In this document: in pieces, positions 56,887-63,848 of the stretch
Position numbering within the stretch: position 1 is the stretch's first letter
Layout: each line of letters starts with the position of its first letter
DNA from: JBBDIK01 sp040880465
GTDB taxonomy: Bacteria > Actinomycetota > UBA4738 > JBBDHU01
Direction: 5' to 3'
Length of the DNA: 64,000 nt
Assembly: GCA_040880465.1 (NCBI GenBank)
Contig: JBBDIK010000014.1
Coordinates: forward strand, 21,083 to 85,082
Translations under genes and position numbers: made by a program
Notes under the pieces: generated by a model
The model's input: the letters and a program-made list of their open reading frames with translations, nothing else
Told to the model about the DNA's origin: nothing
Database searches by the model: none

Positions 56887-57036
56887 TCACAGGGGGTGTA
56901 GCCCCGCGGACTCCGAGGGGTCGCTAGCCACAAACCCGCGGACTCGGGCGATGTCGGCCGGGCACAGGTATGTCCTGCCAAAAGGCGCAAAATCTCCAGC
57001 GTCGTAGACGCGCTGGCGTTGGTAGTCACGGCCCAC
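56887..57036 (-). CDS. Small ORF (49 residues) downstream of the HEPN remnant
   Basis: GTG 57036 with AGGAGG five bases upstream, ending at TGA 56889-56887, only 12 bases from the tRNA-Ala 3' end. It encodes GRDYQRQRVYDAGDFAPFGR and then a helix-like IARVRGFV. The R-D-x-Q-R-x-R-V-Y opening recalls the N-terminus of a family of larger actinobacterial metallohydrolase-like proteins (TIGR04338 type), so this may be a truncated copy cut off at the tRNA. The start overlaps the end of the HEPN remnant by 11 bases. Confidence 0.45.
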   Translation of the reverse strand: MGRDYQRQRVYDAGDFAPFGRTYLCPADIARVRGFVASDPSESAGLHPL

Positions 57037-57955
57037 CTTGGCCTCCTGAGATTTCCGTCCAGAAGCGCCTCGAAACAGTCCGCACCTCCGTTACCAGCGT
57101 CTCCGTGATGGCAAGCAAATCGTTCAGAGCAAGCCTGACCGTCTCGCCGTCATTGTGCGTCCCCTTTCCGCGGTGGGTAACGTTGCCTCTGACTGCGTAG
57201 TAGTACTCGGCCGAATCCTCAGGGTTTTCAGGGAGCAGCCTGTATGCGTTGAGGTTCCTCGTGTCGACAATCTCGTGTTCCCGGTGCACGGATGACTTGA
57301 GAGCTGCCCCAAACCCTGCGTCCTGACCCAGCGCGCTTACCTTCTGCTCCGGCTTGAGACCAGCCCCGTGGACGAGGGATACGTATCGCTCAATAACGGT
57401 CCACAGGAACAAGTAGCTCATCTCAAGCCTGAATAGTCGCCCCCACTCAAAGGACTCAGACGGGCAGACTTGAACATCCTCTGAGCATCAGTCCGCGAGG
57501 CGCCGGATTTCCGCCAATCCTTCGTTCAGTACCAGATCGTCCGCGCTAGTCCAGAACCGCGTCTCCAGAGGAACCGGGTGACCCTTGCGGGGCTCTTCCC
57601 AACGAGGACGTTCGCAAGTTCGTCCCGACTCCCCTCAAGGACGCGAACTTTCCGGGTGTCCCAGAAGTAGAGACGCCTGGGCTCGAATGTCGATATTGCG
57701 TTGTACGCATCCCCACTCGTCCCGGGATGAAGCCGCAATAGCACTCCGAGCGCACGACCCCCGCCGCTCTGAGGGTCGAGCAAAGGCAGCGCGTCTCGTA
57801 GCAGCAGGCCCCCAGGACACTCCGCACGCTCCCAGCGCTCCCACATACTTCTCGATCTGGCGGTACGCGAGCTCGCTCGGCTGGAACAGCCCGTAGGCAA
57901 AGAAGGGCAGTCGCTGGTCACACGGTGGGCGGAGGCCGGACGTCGAATCTCCCAC
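57026..57955 (-). pseudogene. Decayed gamma-glutamylcyclotransferase-like/HEPN fusion
   Basis: Three segments in order look like one protein. Frame A from about 57915 gives LPFFAYGLFQPSELAYRQIE, the opening of a gamma-glutamylcyclotransferase (AIG2-like) fold. At the C run 57809-57813 coding shifts to frame B: LLLRDALPLLDPQSGGG, GDAYNAISTFEPRRLYFW, ANVLVGKSP. Near 57572-57590 it returns to frame A (ETRFWTSADDLVLNEGLAEI), meets a TGA at 57490-57488, then continues FEWGRLFRLEMSYLFLWTVI and ends in a HEPN-type helix bundle with R-x4-H in AVRGNVTHRGKG, the RNase motif of HEPN domains. Two frameshifts and a stop mean the full protein is not made, unless the sequence has errors. Only the last 131 residues (from ATG 57421) are open. 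Confidence 0.72.
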
Positions 57956-58420
57956 TCAGGCCGGCTCCGTGCACACACGCACCTCAAACGGATACGACTC
58001 GAACCTCTCGACTCGACGCGCCAGCGAAGAGCGTGCGAGAACGGTTACGACCAGCGCGGCCCTCCATGCTAGCCCCCTGCAAAGCTCATACAGGGGTTCC
58101 AACTCGGCGGGGCTGGCATCGGCGTTCAGGTCAACCCGCGGTCCATCGATACCCGGTATCGCGCGAGAAGCCACTTCAACCAGCTGTTCATCCTCGAAGG
58201 CGTGAAGCGCCATCATCAGGACCACGTCGTCGATGATGGACTCAGGGGAATGCGGCACCCACTTGACTGAATCCGTCGATCCTTCCAAGCCGATGGTGGT
58301 CATTATCCAGGAAGCCCGGTCTCCTTCACTAAGGCTCAGAAGATGTGTTGGGGTGAAGTGGTCCGCTATCAGCCCTTCAGAGCTAGGTCCAACAACTATC
58401 CAGGCGGTCGTGTCTGCCAT
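57956..58420 (-). CDS. Hypothetical protein (154 residues) in the island
   Basis: Begins MADTTAWIVVGPSSEGLIAD; mixed alpha/beta with a hydrophobic helix-like LAWRAALVVTVLARSSLARR near the C-terminus and a beta ending (YPFEVRVCTEP). No motif that I recognise. Its stop touches the start region of the GGCT-HEPN remnant, so the two formed an operon. Codon use is less GC-biased than the housekeeping genes, in keeping with acquired DNA. Confidence 0.6.
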   Translation of the reverse strand: MADTTAWIVVGPSSEGLIADHFTPTHLLSLSEGDRASWIMTTIGLEGSTDSVKWVPHSPESIIDDVVLMMALHAFEDEQLVEVASRAIPGIDGPRVDLNADASPAELEPLYELCRGLAWRAALVVTVLARSSLARRVERFESYPFEVRVCTEPA

Positions 58421-58529
58421 CGTGTCCCCCGAGGTTTCGCGCTAGCTGACTGTACTCCTACGTCGGTCCAGTCGAGAAGCCCCACAGCGACGGCCTGGGA
58501 CCGTCGGCGCGCCCGTGTATCGTGGACGT

Positions 58530-59198
58530 GTGCGACTGGCTACGTGGAACTGCTACTCGGAACTCGACTGGAGCGAGGTCGAGAAGCTAGATGCCGACGT
58601 TGCGACTGTCCAGGAGTGCAGACCGGACACTCCCGGCCTCGTCTCGAAGCACAAGGATTGGATGTGCGAGTACCAGCCCGGAAAGTGGGGTCGCGGCATT
58701 GCAGTGCTCGCCCGTGATCCCTACCGCATTGAGGCGCGAGAGTCGGGTGAGGTGTTCGCCGTGTCCACCATCATTGCCGGACCGCGGACCTTCAGGTTCG
58801 TGGGCTTCTGGGCGATGACTCCTGAGGACGTGGGATACACCTACGGTCGACAAGCCAGGCGAGTTGTTGAGCAGCTTCCCGCCGACGACTATTCATCCGT
58901 TATCGCAGGCGACTTCAACGCCGAGAGCAACGAATCTCACCTCGCCAACATCCGACGGCTTTCTGATCGTGGCCTTGATAGCGCCTACCACCGTGTACAT
59001 GGGGCAGTTGCTCACGGGCAAGAAGAGGAGGGGACGAGATTCCACGAGTGGAACGAAGCCAAGCCATTCCATATCGACTTCGTGTTCGCGCCGAAGACCT
59101 GGGACATCCAGAAGGTCACCGTGGGCAGGTTCCAGGACTACTGCCCTTCGGGCCTTAGCGATCACGTCCCTGTGGTCGTCTCGTTCATCGACAACTAG
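58530..59198 (+). CDS. Endonuclease/exonuclease/phosphatase (EEP) family protein
   Basis: A 222-residue metal-dependent phosphodiesterase fold (DNase I/ExoIII-like). Motifs in order: RLATWNCYS (Asn), VATVQECR (metal Glu), SSVIAGDFNAESN (Asp and Asn), FHIDFVFAP (Asp) and LSDHVPVVVSF (Asp-His pair). All catalytic positions appear intact. Substrate could be DNA, RNA or a small phosphodiester. GTG 58530 is chosen because the conserved beta strand begins there; a GTG 15 bases upstream is possible. It is alone in direction, divergent from the 154-residue gene. Confidence 0.82.
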   Translation: MRLATWNCYSELDWSEVEKLDADVATVQECRPDTPGLVSKHKDWMCEYQPGKWGRGIAVLARDPYRIEARESGEVFAVSTIIAGPRTFRFVGFWAMTPEDVGYTYGRQARRVVEQLPADDYSSVIAGDFNAESNESHLANIRRLSDRGLDSAYHRVHGAVAHGQEEEGTRFHEWNEAKPFHIDFVFAPKTWDIQKVTVGRFQDYCPSGLSDHVPVVVSFIDN

Positions 59199-59494
59199 CG
59201 AGCCACCTACCTACTCGAATAGCATCCTCACATGGACAATCCCATCGCCCGCACGCTTGCCAGCAAAGGCTCCCGACAGAAAGCGGACGATTACGATCCA
59301 ACAACCGCTGCGCGGCGACGAACCCGCCAGACTTCGGCTGATCGAGGCGCTTCAGATTGAACTGGGCACACACCCCAAGCTGCTCCCGTCAGCAACCAGC
59401 GACACCTCCCGGACAGCCCGATGACCGCGACGGTAGTCGGACGTAGTCTGCAGAGTTAGTTGCCGGGGATGGTATGGCCGGTGTCGGGGACGTC

Positions 59495-59514
59495 CTCGGG
59501 TTTTGCCCCGAGGA
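59495..59514. terminator. Hairpin in island intergenic region
   Basis: CCTCGGG and CCCGAGG make a 7-bp stem with a six-base TTTTGC loop. No T run follows. It lies 177 bases upstream of the HNH gene, so it could insulate that gene from upstream transcription or be part of a small RNA. Confidence 0.35.
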
Positions 59515-59650
59515 GTCTGGGCCAGTGAACCCAACGCTGGTGCTCCCGTGGTGGCGCGTGCGCGACGTAGTAATCACCGGCCCGAATTCCTAGTCCCACC
59601 AGACGACTCTTCCCCTAGCCGAGTGTCGGTGCGCCGGGATACGATGCCCA

Positions 59651-59668
59651 TCGGTGCCCGGGCACCGA
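59651..59668. promoter_or_regulatory. 18-base perfect palindrome upstream of the HNH-DGQHK gene
   Basis: TCGGTGCCCGGGCACCGA reads the same on both strands. It lies just after a possible -10 box (TACGAT, 59640-59645) and just before the AAGGAG ribosome site (59677-59682). A copy of its half site, TCGGTGC, occurs at 59626-59632. Position and symmetry suggest a dimeric repressor site; the winged-helix product two genes down is a candidate binder, by inference only. Confidence 0.5.
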
Positions 59669-59691
59669 CTACCCGCAAGGAGTGAATCGCG

Positions 59692-61335
59692 ATGGGGCGT
59701 TCCGCGTACCTCTCTTCCCTCAACAAGGAGGAGCGCACAGCTCTCGAACAGAAGCTCTTCGACCGCCAGAGTGGCAAGTGCTTCATATGTGACGAAACGC
59801 TCGATCTCGTGCTGCAGGCTGGGCAGCTCGATATCGACCACATCGATCCCCTGGCCGAGGCTGGACTCGACGATGAGAACAACTTCGCCATCACCCACGC
59901 TGCATGCAACCGCAGCAAGGGCGCCTCTGATCTCCGCGTCGCCAGACGGATGGCGGAGTTTGACAAGCTGCAGCGCGAGGCTCAAGCCCGTGGTGAACGA
60001 GGTGCAACTCTTGCGGACGTCCTCGCCAAGTACGGTGGTGCGAGCAATCCCCTGCGCATTGAACTGAACGACGACGAGGCCCGGTATGCAATCTTCCGCG
60101 GCGGCGCGGATCAGATCGAGTCCAGCCCCCTGTACACCGATCCCCTGTCTAAGATGCAGTACTTCTTCGCCGTCCTACCCCTCGAGTATCTCCACCACGA
60201 CGACCGAATCAATCCTCGAAGCATCGGCTCGAACATCCGCGGCTTGATAGAGGAATTCATGAAGGGCAACCCGCAACTTCACGTCAGTCTCGCGTGGTGG
60301 GAACCCGGGGCCGATGGGGCGGGGGCGATCAAGGTCTTCGACGGCCAGCACAAGGCGGCTGCCCAGATCCTTCTAGGAGTGCACGAATTGCCGGTGCGTG
60401 TATTCGTCAAGCCCGATCTCAACGTGATGCTCCAAGCAAACACGAACGCGGGCGACAAACTTCGTCAGATCGCCTTCGACACGGCCGTGCTGCGCCATCT
60501 CGGCAGCACGCTCTTCGCGGAACGCGTCCATTTGTACCAACACATGAAAGAGCTGCCTGATGACGACTACTCGTTCTCGGAGCAGGACCTCGTGCAATTC
60601 TTCAAGGGCGAGCATCGCGAGATGCTTCGTTACGTTGTCGATGCGGTGCGGGACTCCGTCAGCCACAACAAGGACAACAAGCTGATGGAGTTCGTCGAGT
60701 GGTCCGGGAAGGCCGCTGATCGACCGCTCGCCTACTCAGCGATCGAGCGAACGTTCTTCAAGGAGTTCGTCTACAAGAAGGCTCTCTCCACATCGCTCGA
60801 CGAAGGGTTGGAGCGTGGCGACAATCCCCGGTCGCTCGAACGGGAGCAGATCGTGCGGCTGATGAATACCTTTGCGGACGTCTTCTTCGTCGGTCACTGG
60901 GACCCGGAAGTTGGCGGCAAGAAGCTGGAGGACCGCCTCCGGTCGGGCGATCCGATCCCCGAGAATCATCTTCGCGCCTGGCGCGTCGCACGCGAGGAGA
61001 TCCTCGCCAACATCGTGCAGTGGCTCCGTCTTGTCATGGAGAACTACTTCGCCTTCACGGGGCAGCTCATCGAGAAGGACCGAATCATGGAAAGCCAGCT
61101 CCCCGAGGATCTGTGGCGTCGGCTGGAGCTCTTTCTACAAAATCTGGCCGGGCTACCTTGCTGGATCGACAAGAACCTGAGCGGCACCGTCTTCGGGGCG
61201 AAGCAGCCTCTCGATTTCTGGTTCACAATCTTCAAGTCCGGAACTGCGCCGAACGGCGTAAAGGTGCTCGCCAAGCCACTCGACGTGGCGACCATGATTC
61301 AGGAGCCCGCTGCGGCGCCCATGGCGGTCTCGTGA
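59692..61335 (+). CDS. HNH endonuclease fused to a DGQHR/ParB-like domain
   Basis: A 547-residue two-domain protein. Residues ~20-80 are an HNH nuclease: zinc cysteines CFIC (30-33) and the later CNRSK, with catalytic DIDHIDPL (His 50) and DENNFAITH. Residues ~155-340 hold a DGQHR-type domain with signature KVFDGQHKAAAQILLGVHEL (DGQHK at 217-221) followed by a hydrophobic strand and QANTNAGDKLRQIAFD. DGQHR/ParB-like domains occur in DndB and in NTP-driven restriction proteins (GmrSD, SspE), where they are paired with HNH nucleases in the reverse order. A helical C-terminal ~200 residues matches nothing I know. AAGGAG lies nine bases before ATG 59692. The stop overlaps the next gene by four bases. 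A role in restricting foreign DNA is likely. Confidence 0.8.
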   Translation: MGRSAYLSSLNKEERTALEQKLFDRQSGKCFICDETLDLVLQAGQLDIDHIDPLAEAGLDDENNFAITHAACNRSKGASDLRVARRMAEFDKLQREAQARGERGATLADVLAKYGGASNPLRIELNDDEARYAIFRGGADQIESSPLYTDPLSKMQYFFAVLPLEYLHHDDRINPRSIGSNIRGLIEEFMKGNPQLHVSLAWWEPGADGAGAIKVFDGQHKAAAQILLGVHELPVRVFVKPDLNVMLQANTNAGDKLRQIAFDTAVLRHLGSTLFAERVHLYQHMKELPDDDYSFSEQDLVQFFKGEHREMLRYVVDAVRDSVSHNKDNKLMEFVEWSGKAADRPLAYSAIERTFFKEFVYKKALSTSLDEGLERGDNPRSLEREQIVRLMNTFADVFFVGHWDPEVGGKKLEDRLRSGDPIPENHLRAWRVAREEILANIVQWLRLVMENYFAFTGQLIEKDRIMESQLPEDLWRRLELFLQNLAGLPCWIDKNLSGTVFGAKQPLDFWFTIFKSGTAPNGVKVLAKPLDVATMIQEPAAAPMAVS

Positions 61336-61853
61336 GCCGACCGCCCAGGCGACGGGAGGTCACGGCGGCGATCCGTGCAGTGGAGACGGAGGTCGGCGCA
61401 GCACTCGCCGAGCAGAAGGCGCGCGCGGCGAAGGAAGTCGCCAGGGGTAAGTACGCAGCCGCCGACGCCATGGTTTCTACCGCAAAGGCTCTCGAAGACT
61501 TCCACCAGCGAGCGAGGGCGCTAAGGTCCGAGTGGCAGGCTCTTGGCGGATCCACCGGAGCAGCGCAGAGTCCCAATGGAGACCGAAGCAAACCCTGGGA
61601 GTACTTCGAACCGATCCAGGAATGCCTGCGCTCCCTGGGGGGCGAAGCGAAGCGCCAGGAGCTGGAGACCGCGGTCTAACCGTTCCTCATCGACCGTCTC
61701 AAGCCCGGCGACCAAGACGTCATGAGCAACGGCCTCCCCCGCTGGAAGGTCATGGTCCGCCGCGCCCGCAAGTCGATGATCACCGAGGGGCTTCTGAATG
61801 ATGCCCCCGGACGCTGGCAACTTTCCGGCGAGAGCTCGGGCAGTCGGACCTAA
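61332..61853 (+). pseudogene. Winged-helix partner of the HNH gene, interrupted by an in-frame TAA
   Basis: GTG 61332 overlaps the HNH stop (GTGA). The first 115 codons encode a basic helical region (EVTAAIRAVETEVGAALAEQ onward) and end in SLGGEAKRQELETAV followed by TAA (61677-61679). The same frame continues without break for 57 more codons to TAA 61851-61853: PFLIDRLKPGDQDVMSNGLP, then WKVMVRRARKSMITEGLLND and PGRWQLSGE. Together these form one winged-helix domain of the Mrr N-terminal type, split by the stop. So either the gene is disabled, the stop is read through, or it is a sequence error. If translated as is, the product is a 115-residue protein lacking its wing. Confidence 0.68.
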
Positions 61854-61866
61854 CCGTCGATCGCAC

Positions 61867-62379
61867 CTACCAATGCAGCCAGCTTCTGAGGTGCTTCCGC
61901 ATACCCTCGACGCATTGCTCCCGCGCTCGGTCTGCTTCTGGGCACAGTAACGGCTCCGCCATGTTGACGTCCGCGTCCGAGGAGATCGCGGGCTGCAACC
62001 AGGCCTGGCGCATGTGCTCACCTGCCTCCCGCCGAACGGCATCGACTAGTACCTTGTATTTCTCGGCCACCTGCTCAGACTCGGTGGCGATCCACGCCTG
62101 GTGAAATGCAATCTTCTCCTGGACGTCGCTCATCGAGTTCACCAGCCGCATCCTCTCGGACGCATCGTCGGGCGGGCGCCTGCGCACGCGGTAAGGCATC
62201 TCCTGATACGCGACTGTCGCCTCAATCGCCGAGGCAAACATCGTGGATTTCCGCTCGCGCCGGGCCAACCGCTGGTTCACCAGGTATCCGGCGACCGCGA
62301 CTAGGGCCGCAACAGCGATGCCCCAAGCCTGAACCGAGGTCGCCCCCGATCCGGCTGCCAAGAGATCACCCATGAGCAT
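61867..62379 (-). CDS. Single-pass membrane protein, candidate CBASS effector
   Basis: A 170-residue protein with one N-terminal membrane helix (about 17-35, VQAWGIAVAALVAVAGYLV), then a basic stop-transfer stretch (RLARRERK) and a cytoplasmic helical domain with AIEATVAYQEMPYRVRRRPP and VQEKIAFHQAWIATESEQVA. Third gene of the CD-NTase/E2 operon, overlapping the E2 gene by 14 bases. Membrane effectors in CBASS disrupt the inner membrane on binding a cyclic nucleotide; this one does not look like the known two- or four-helix or phospholipase types. A second ATG lies two codons in. Effector role is inferred from operon position. Confidence 0.72.
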   Translation of the reverse strand: MLMGDLLAAGSGATSVQAWGIAVAALVAVAGYLVNQRLARRERKSTMFASAIEATVAYQEMPYRVRRRPPDDASERMRLVNSMSDVQEKIAFHQAWIATESEQVAEKYKVLVDAVRREAGEHMRQAWLQPAISSDADVNMAEPLLCPEADRAREQCVEGMRKHLRSWLHW

Positions 62380-62815
62380 CCTCCATCAACCATTCTCCCC
62401 TCCGCGGACCACCGCTCCGCCGCCAATGCAGCGCGAAGAAGAGCTGGCGCCGCACAAGCTCAATCAAGACAAGCAACCCTTGGTCCGCGGTCCAGCGCTC
62501 CTCCACCGGATCACCCGGCTTCCAGACACACTGGCGACCGTCCGGGAACAGGTGCTTGGATGCCCGAGCCGGAGATGTGCGGATCTCAGGGTAGTCCTCA
62601 GCCGCCAGCCCGAAGGTGTCGAAAGGGGGATCTCGGTGGAAGCGGATGGTGAGTGAATAGTCGACGTCGTCCCCCACGACTTCGAGGGCCTCCAGCTTGT
62701 AGGTCAGCGTGTCCATCTCGGCGTCCACGTTAAGGCTAGACCCGAACCTGCGCCTAGCGTCACGTTGCATGGGGTATCTCCACACCGGATCGGCTCCGTA
62801 CCATGGGGCATCCAA
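62366..62815 (-). CDS. Stand-alone E2-like (ubiquitin-conjugating fold) protein of short type II CBASS
   Basis: A 149-residue protein. SLTIRFHRDPPFD gives the central E2 strands, DYPEIRTSP the conserved Y-P-x-x-x-x-x-P turn, and KHLFPDGRQCVWKPGDP (about 87-103) the H-x-F-x-D-G-x-x-C active-site segment, with Cys 96 as the candidate catalytic cysteine, followed by RWTADQG and a C-terminal helix ending WRRSGGPRRGEW. This is the pattern of bacterial E2-like proteins next to CD-NTases. No E1 or JAB gene is present in the window, so this would be the short, E2-only form. It follows the CD-NTase gene by 13 bases. Confidence 0.75.
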   Translation of the reverse strand: MDAPWYGADPVWRYPMQRDARRRFGSSLNVDAEMDTLTYKLEALEVVGDDVDYSLTIRFHRDPPFDTFGLAAEDYPEIRTSPARASKHLFPDGRQCVWKPGDPVEERWTADQGLLVLIELVRRQLFFALHWRRSGGPRRGEWLMEDAHG

Positions 62816-62828
62816 CTCGCGAACCCTC

Positions 62829-63848
62829 TCAAGCGCTCCAGGACCTGCTCCTGGGGAGCGTCACCGCCGCGGCCGTTCCGACGCCGACGCTGCGATCACG
62901 CCCGACCTCCGCTCGCACCCGCGCCGCCTCCTCCTGCTCCAGTGCATCTGGGTCGACGGGATCGACGAGATCTGGGAACAGTCTTGAGAGATGGTGCTGC
63001 GCCGTAAGGGGCCGACCTTCGGCCTCAGCCCGGAGCGCTGTGTCAATCCGCTCTGCCCCATCGCGGAGCCGGGAGACCACATCGATCTTAGGCATGTTGA
63101 GTTCGATCGGGCCAGCGACGCCTGACGGGTCTTCAGTCACCCCCCTCTCCAAAGCCACGACGGCGTGGTTGAAGAACGCCGAGAGTGCATCCGCCAGGGA
63201 GATCGGGGTTAGCAAGCACTCCATGGCCAGGACCTTGATGTTCCACGAACACATCGGCGATCCGTGGCGCTCGTTCCAATACTTGAGGAGGCGTACGACA
63301 CGGGCGAACACGTTGCCGGTCCTCGCGTTGGCAGCCTTGACTAGGCTCGTGTGTCCCAACGGATCAGCCGGATCCCAGTCGTCCTCGGGGAGGTTGGGGA
63401 TGTACAGGCCGGTGTTTCCGATGTTGTCCACGGCGACGATCACGTCGGCCGTGAAATCCTCAGCAGTTGAAGACACTGGCTCGCCGAACCTGATCTCTAC
63501 AGCGCGCCGCTTGCCATCGACCTGTACCCGGAGCTTCGGATAGGCATCCGACAGACCTTCCCGGATGCCGTCCCGAGCAAGCTCCATGGGTGGCCGCGGG
63601 CCCTCAAGACCAGGCCCGAACTGATCGTCAGCCCCAGCCATGATGACACCGAGATCTATGTCGCTCAGGGGAGACTTGGCGTCGCCATGTGCCACCGATC
63701 CGTTGAAGTAGACCCTCGAACCTGGGAACACCGCAAGTAGAGCGTCCCGGATCAGACCCCTTCGCTCGCGGGCCGCTTCGATCTCATCCATGTTGATTTC
63801 AATGGCGGCGCGAGCCGCGTCGAGAAGCTGTGGGATCGTCAATCCCAT
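62829..63848 (-). CDS. CD-NTase (cGAS/DncV-like nucleotidyltransferase)
   Basis: A 339-residue nucleotidyltransferase. The Pol-beta signature is VYFNGSVAHGDAKSPLSDID (GS at 50-51, D-I-D at 63-65) and the third carboxylate is in FTADVIVAVD (Asp about 135). The helical C-terminal half has VFARVVRLLKYWNERHG, a hallmark of CD-NTases, so it should make a cyclic oligonucleotide on phage sensing. Product cannot be predicted. First gene of an operon with the E2-like and membrane genes, as in CBASS. The short acidic/hydrophobic end does not finish in an obvious glycine, though C-terminal residues are the usual conjugation site. Confidence 0.83.
   Translation of the reverse strand: MGLTIPQLLDAARAAIEINMDEIEAARERRGLIRDALLAVFPGSRVYFNGSVAHGDAKSPLSDIDLGVIMAGADDQFGPGLEGPRPPMELARDGIREGLSDAYPKLRVQVDGKRRAVEIRFGEPVSSTAEDFTADVIVAVDNIGNTGLYIPNLPEDDWDPADPLGHTSLVKAANARTGNVFARVVRLLKYWNERHGSPMCSWNIKVLAMECLLTPISLADALSAFFNHAVVALERGVTEDPSGVAGPIELNMPKIDVVSRLRDGAERIDTALRAEAEGRPLTAQHHLSRLFPDLVDPVDPDALEQEEAARVRAEVGRDRSVGVGTAAAVTLPRSRSWSA

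Larger units (their letters stand above)
59199..59691. other. 493-base stretch without a supported gene in the island
   Basis: Several short open frames occur, including one from ATG 59232 (MDNPIARTLASKGSRQKADD), but none has a good ribosome site plus family resemblance. It holds a terminator-like hairpin at 59495-59514 and, before the next gene, a possible TACGAT -10 box (59640-59645) and an 18-base palindrome. It may contain remains of another gene. Confidence 0.4.

Noticed and set aside
58864..59424. Open frame overlapping the EEP gene
   Set aside because: Out-of-frame Ser/Arg/Thr-rich shadow; the EEP motifs all lie in the other frame.
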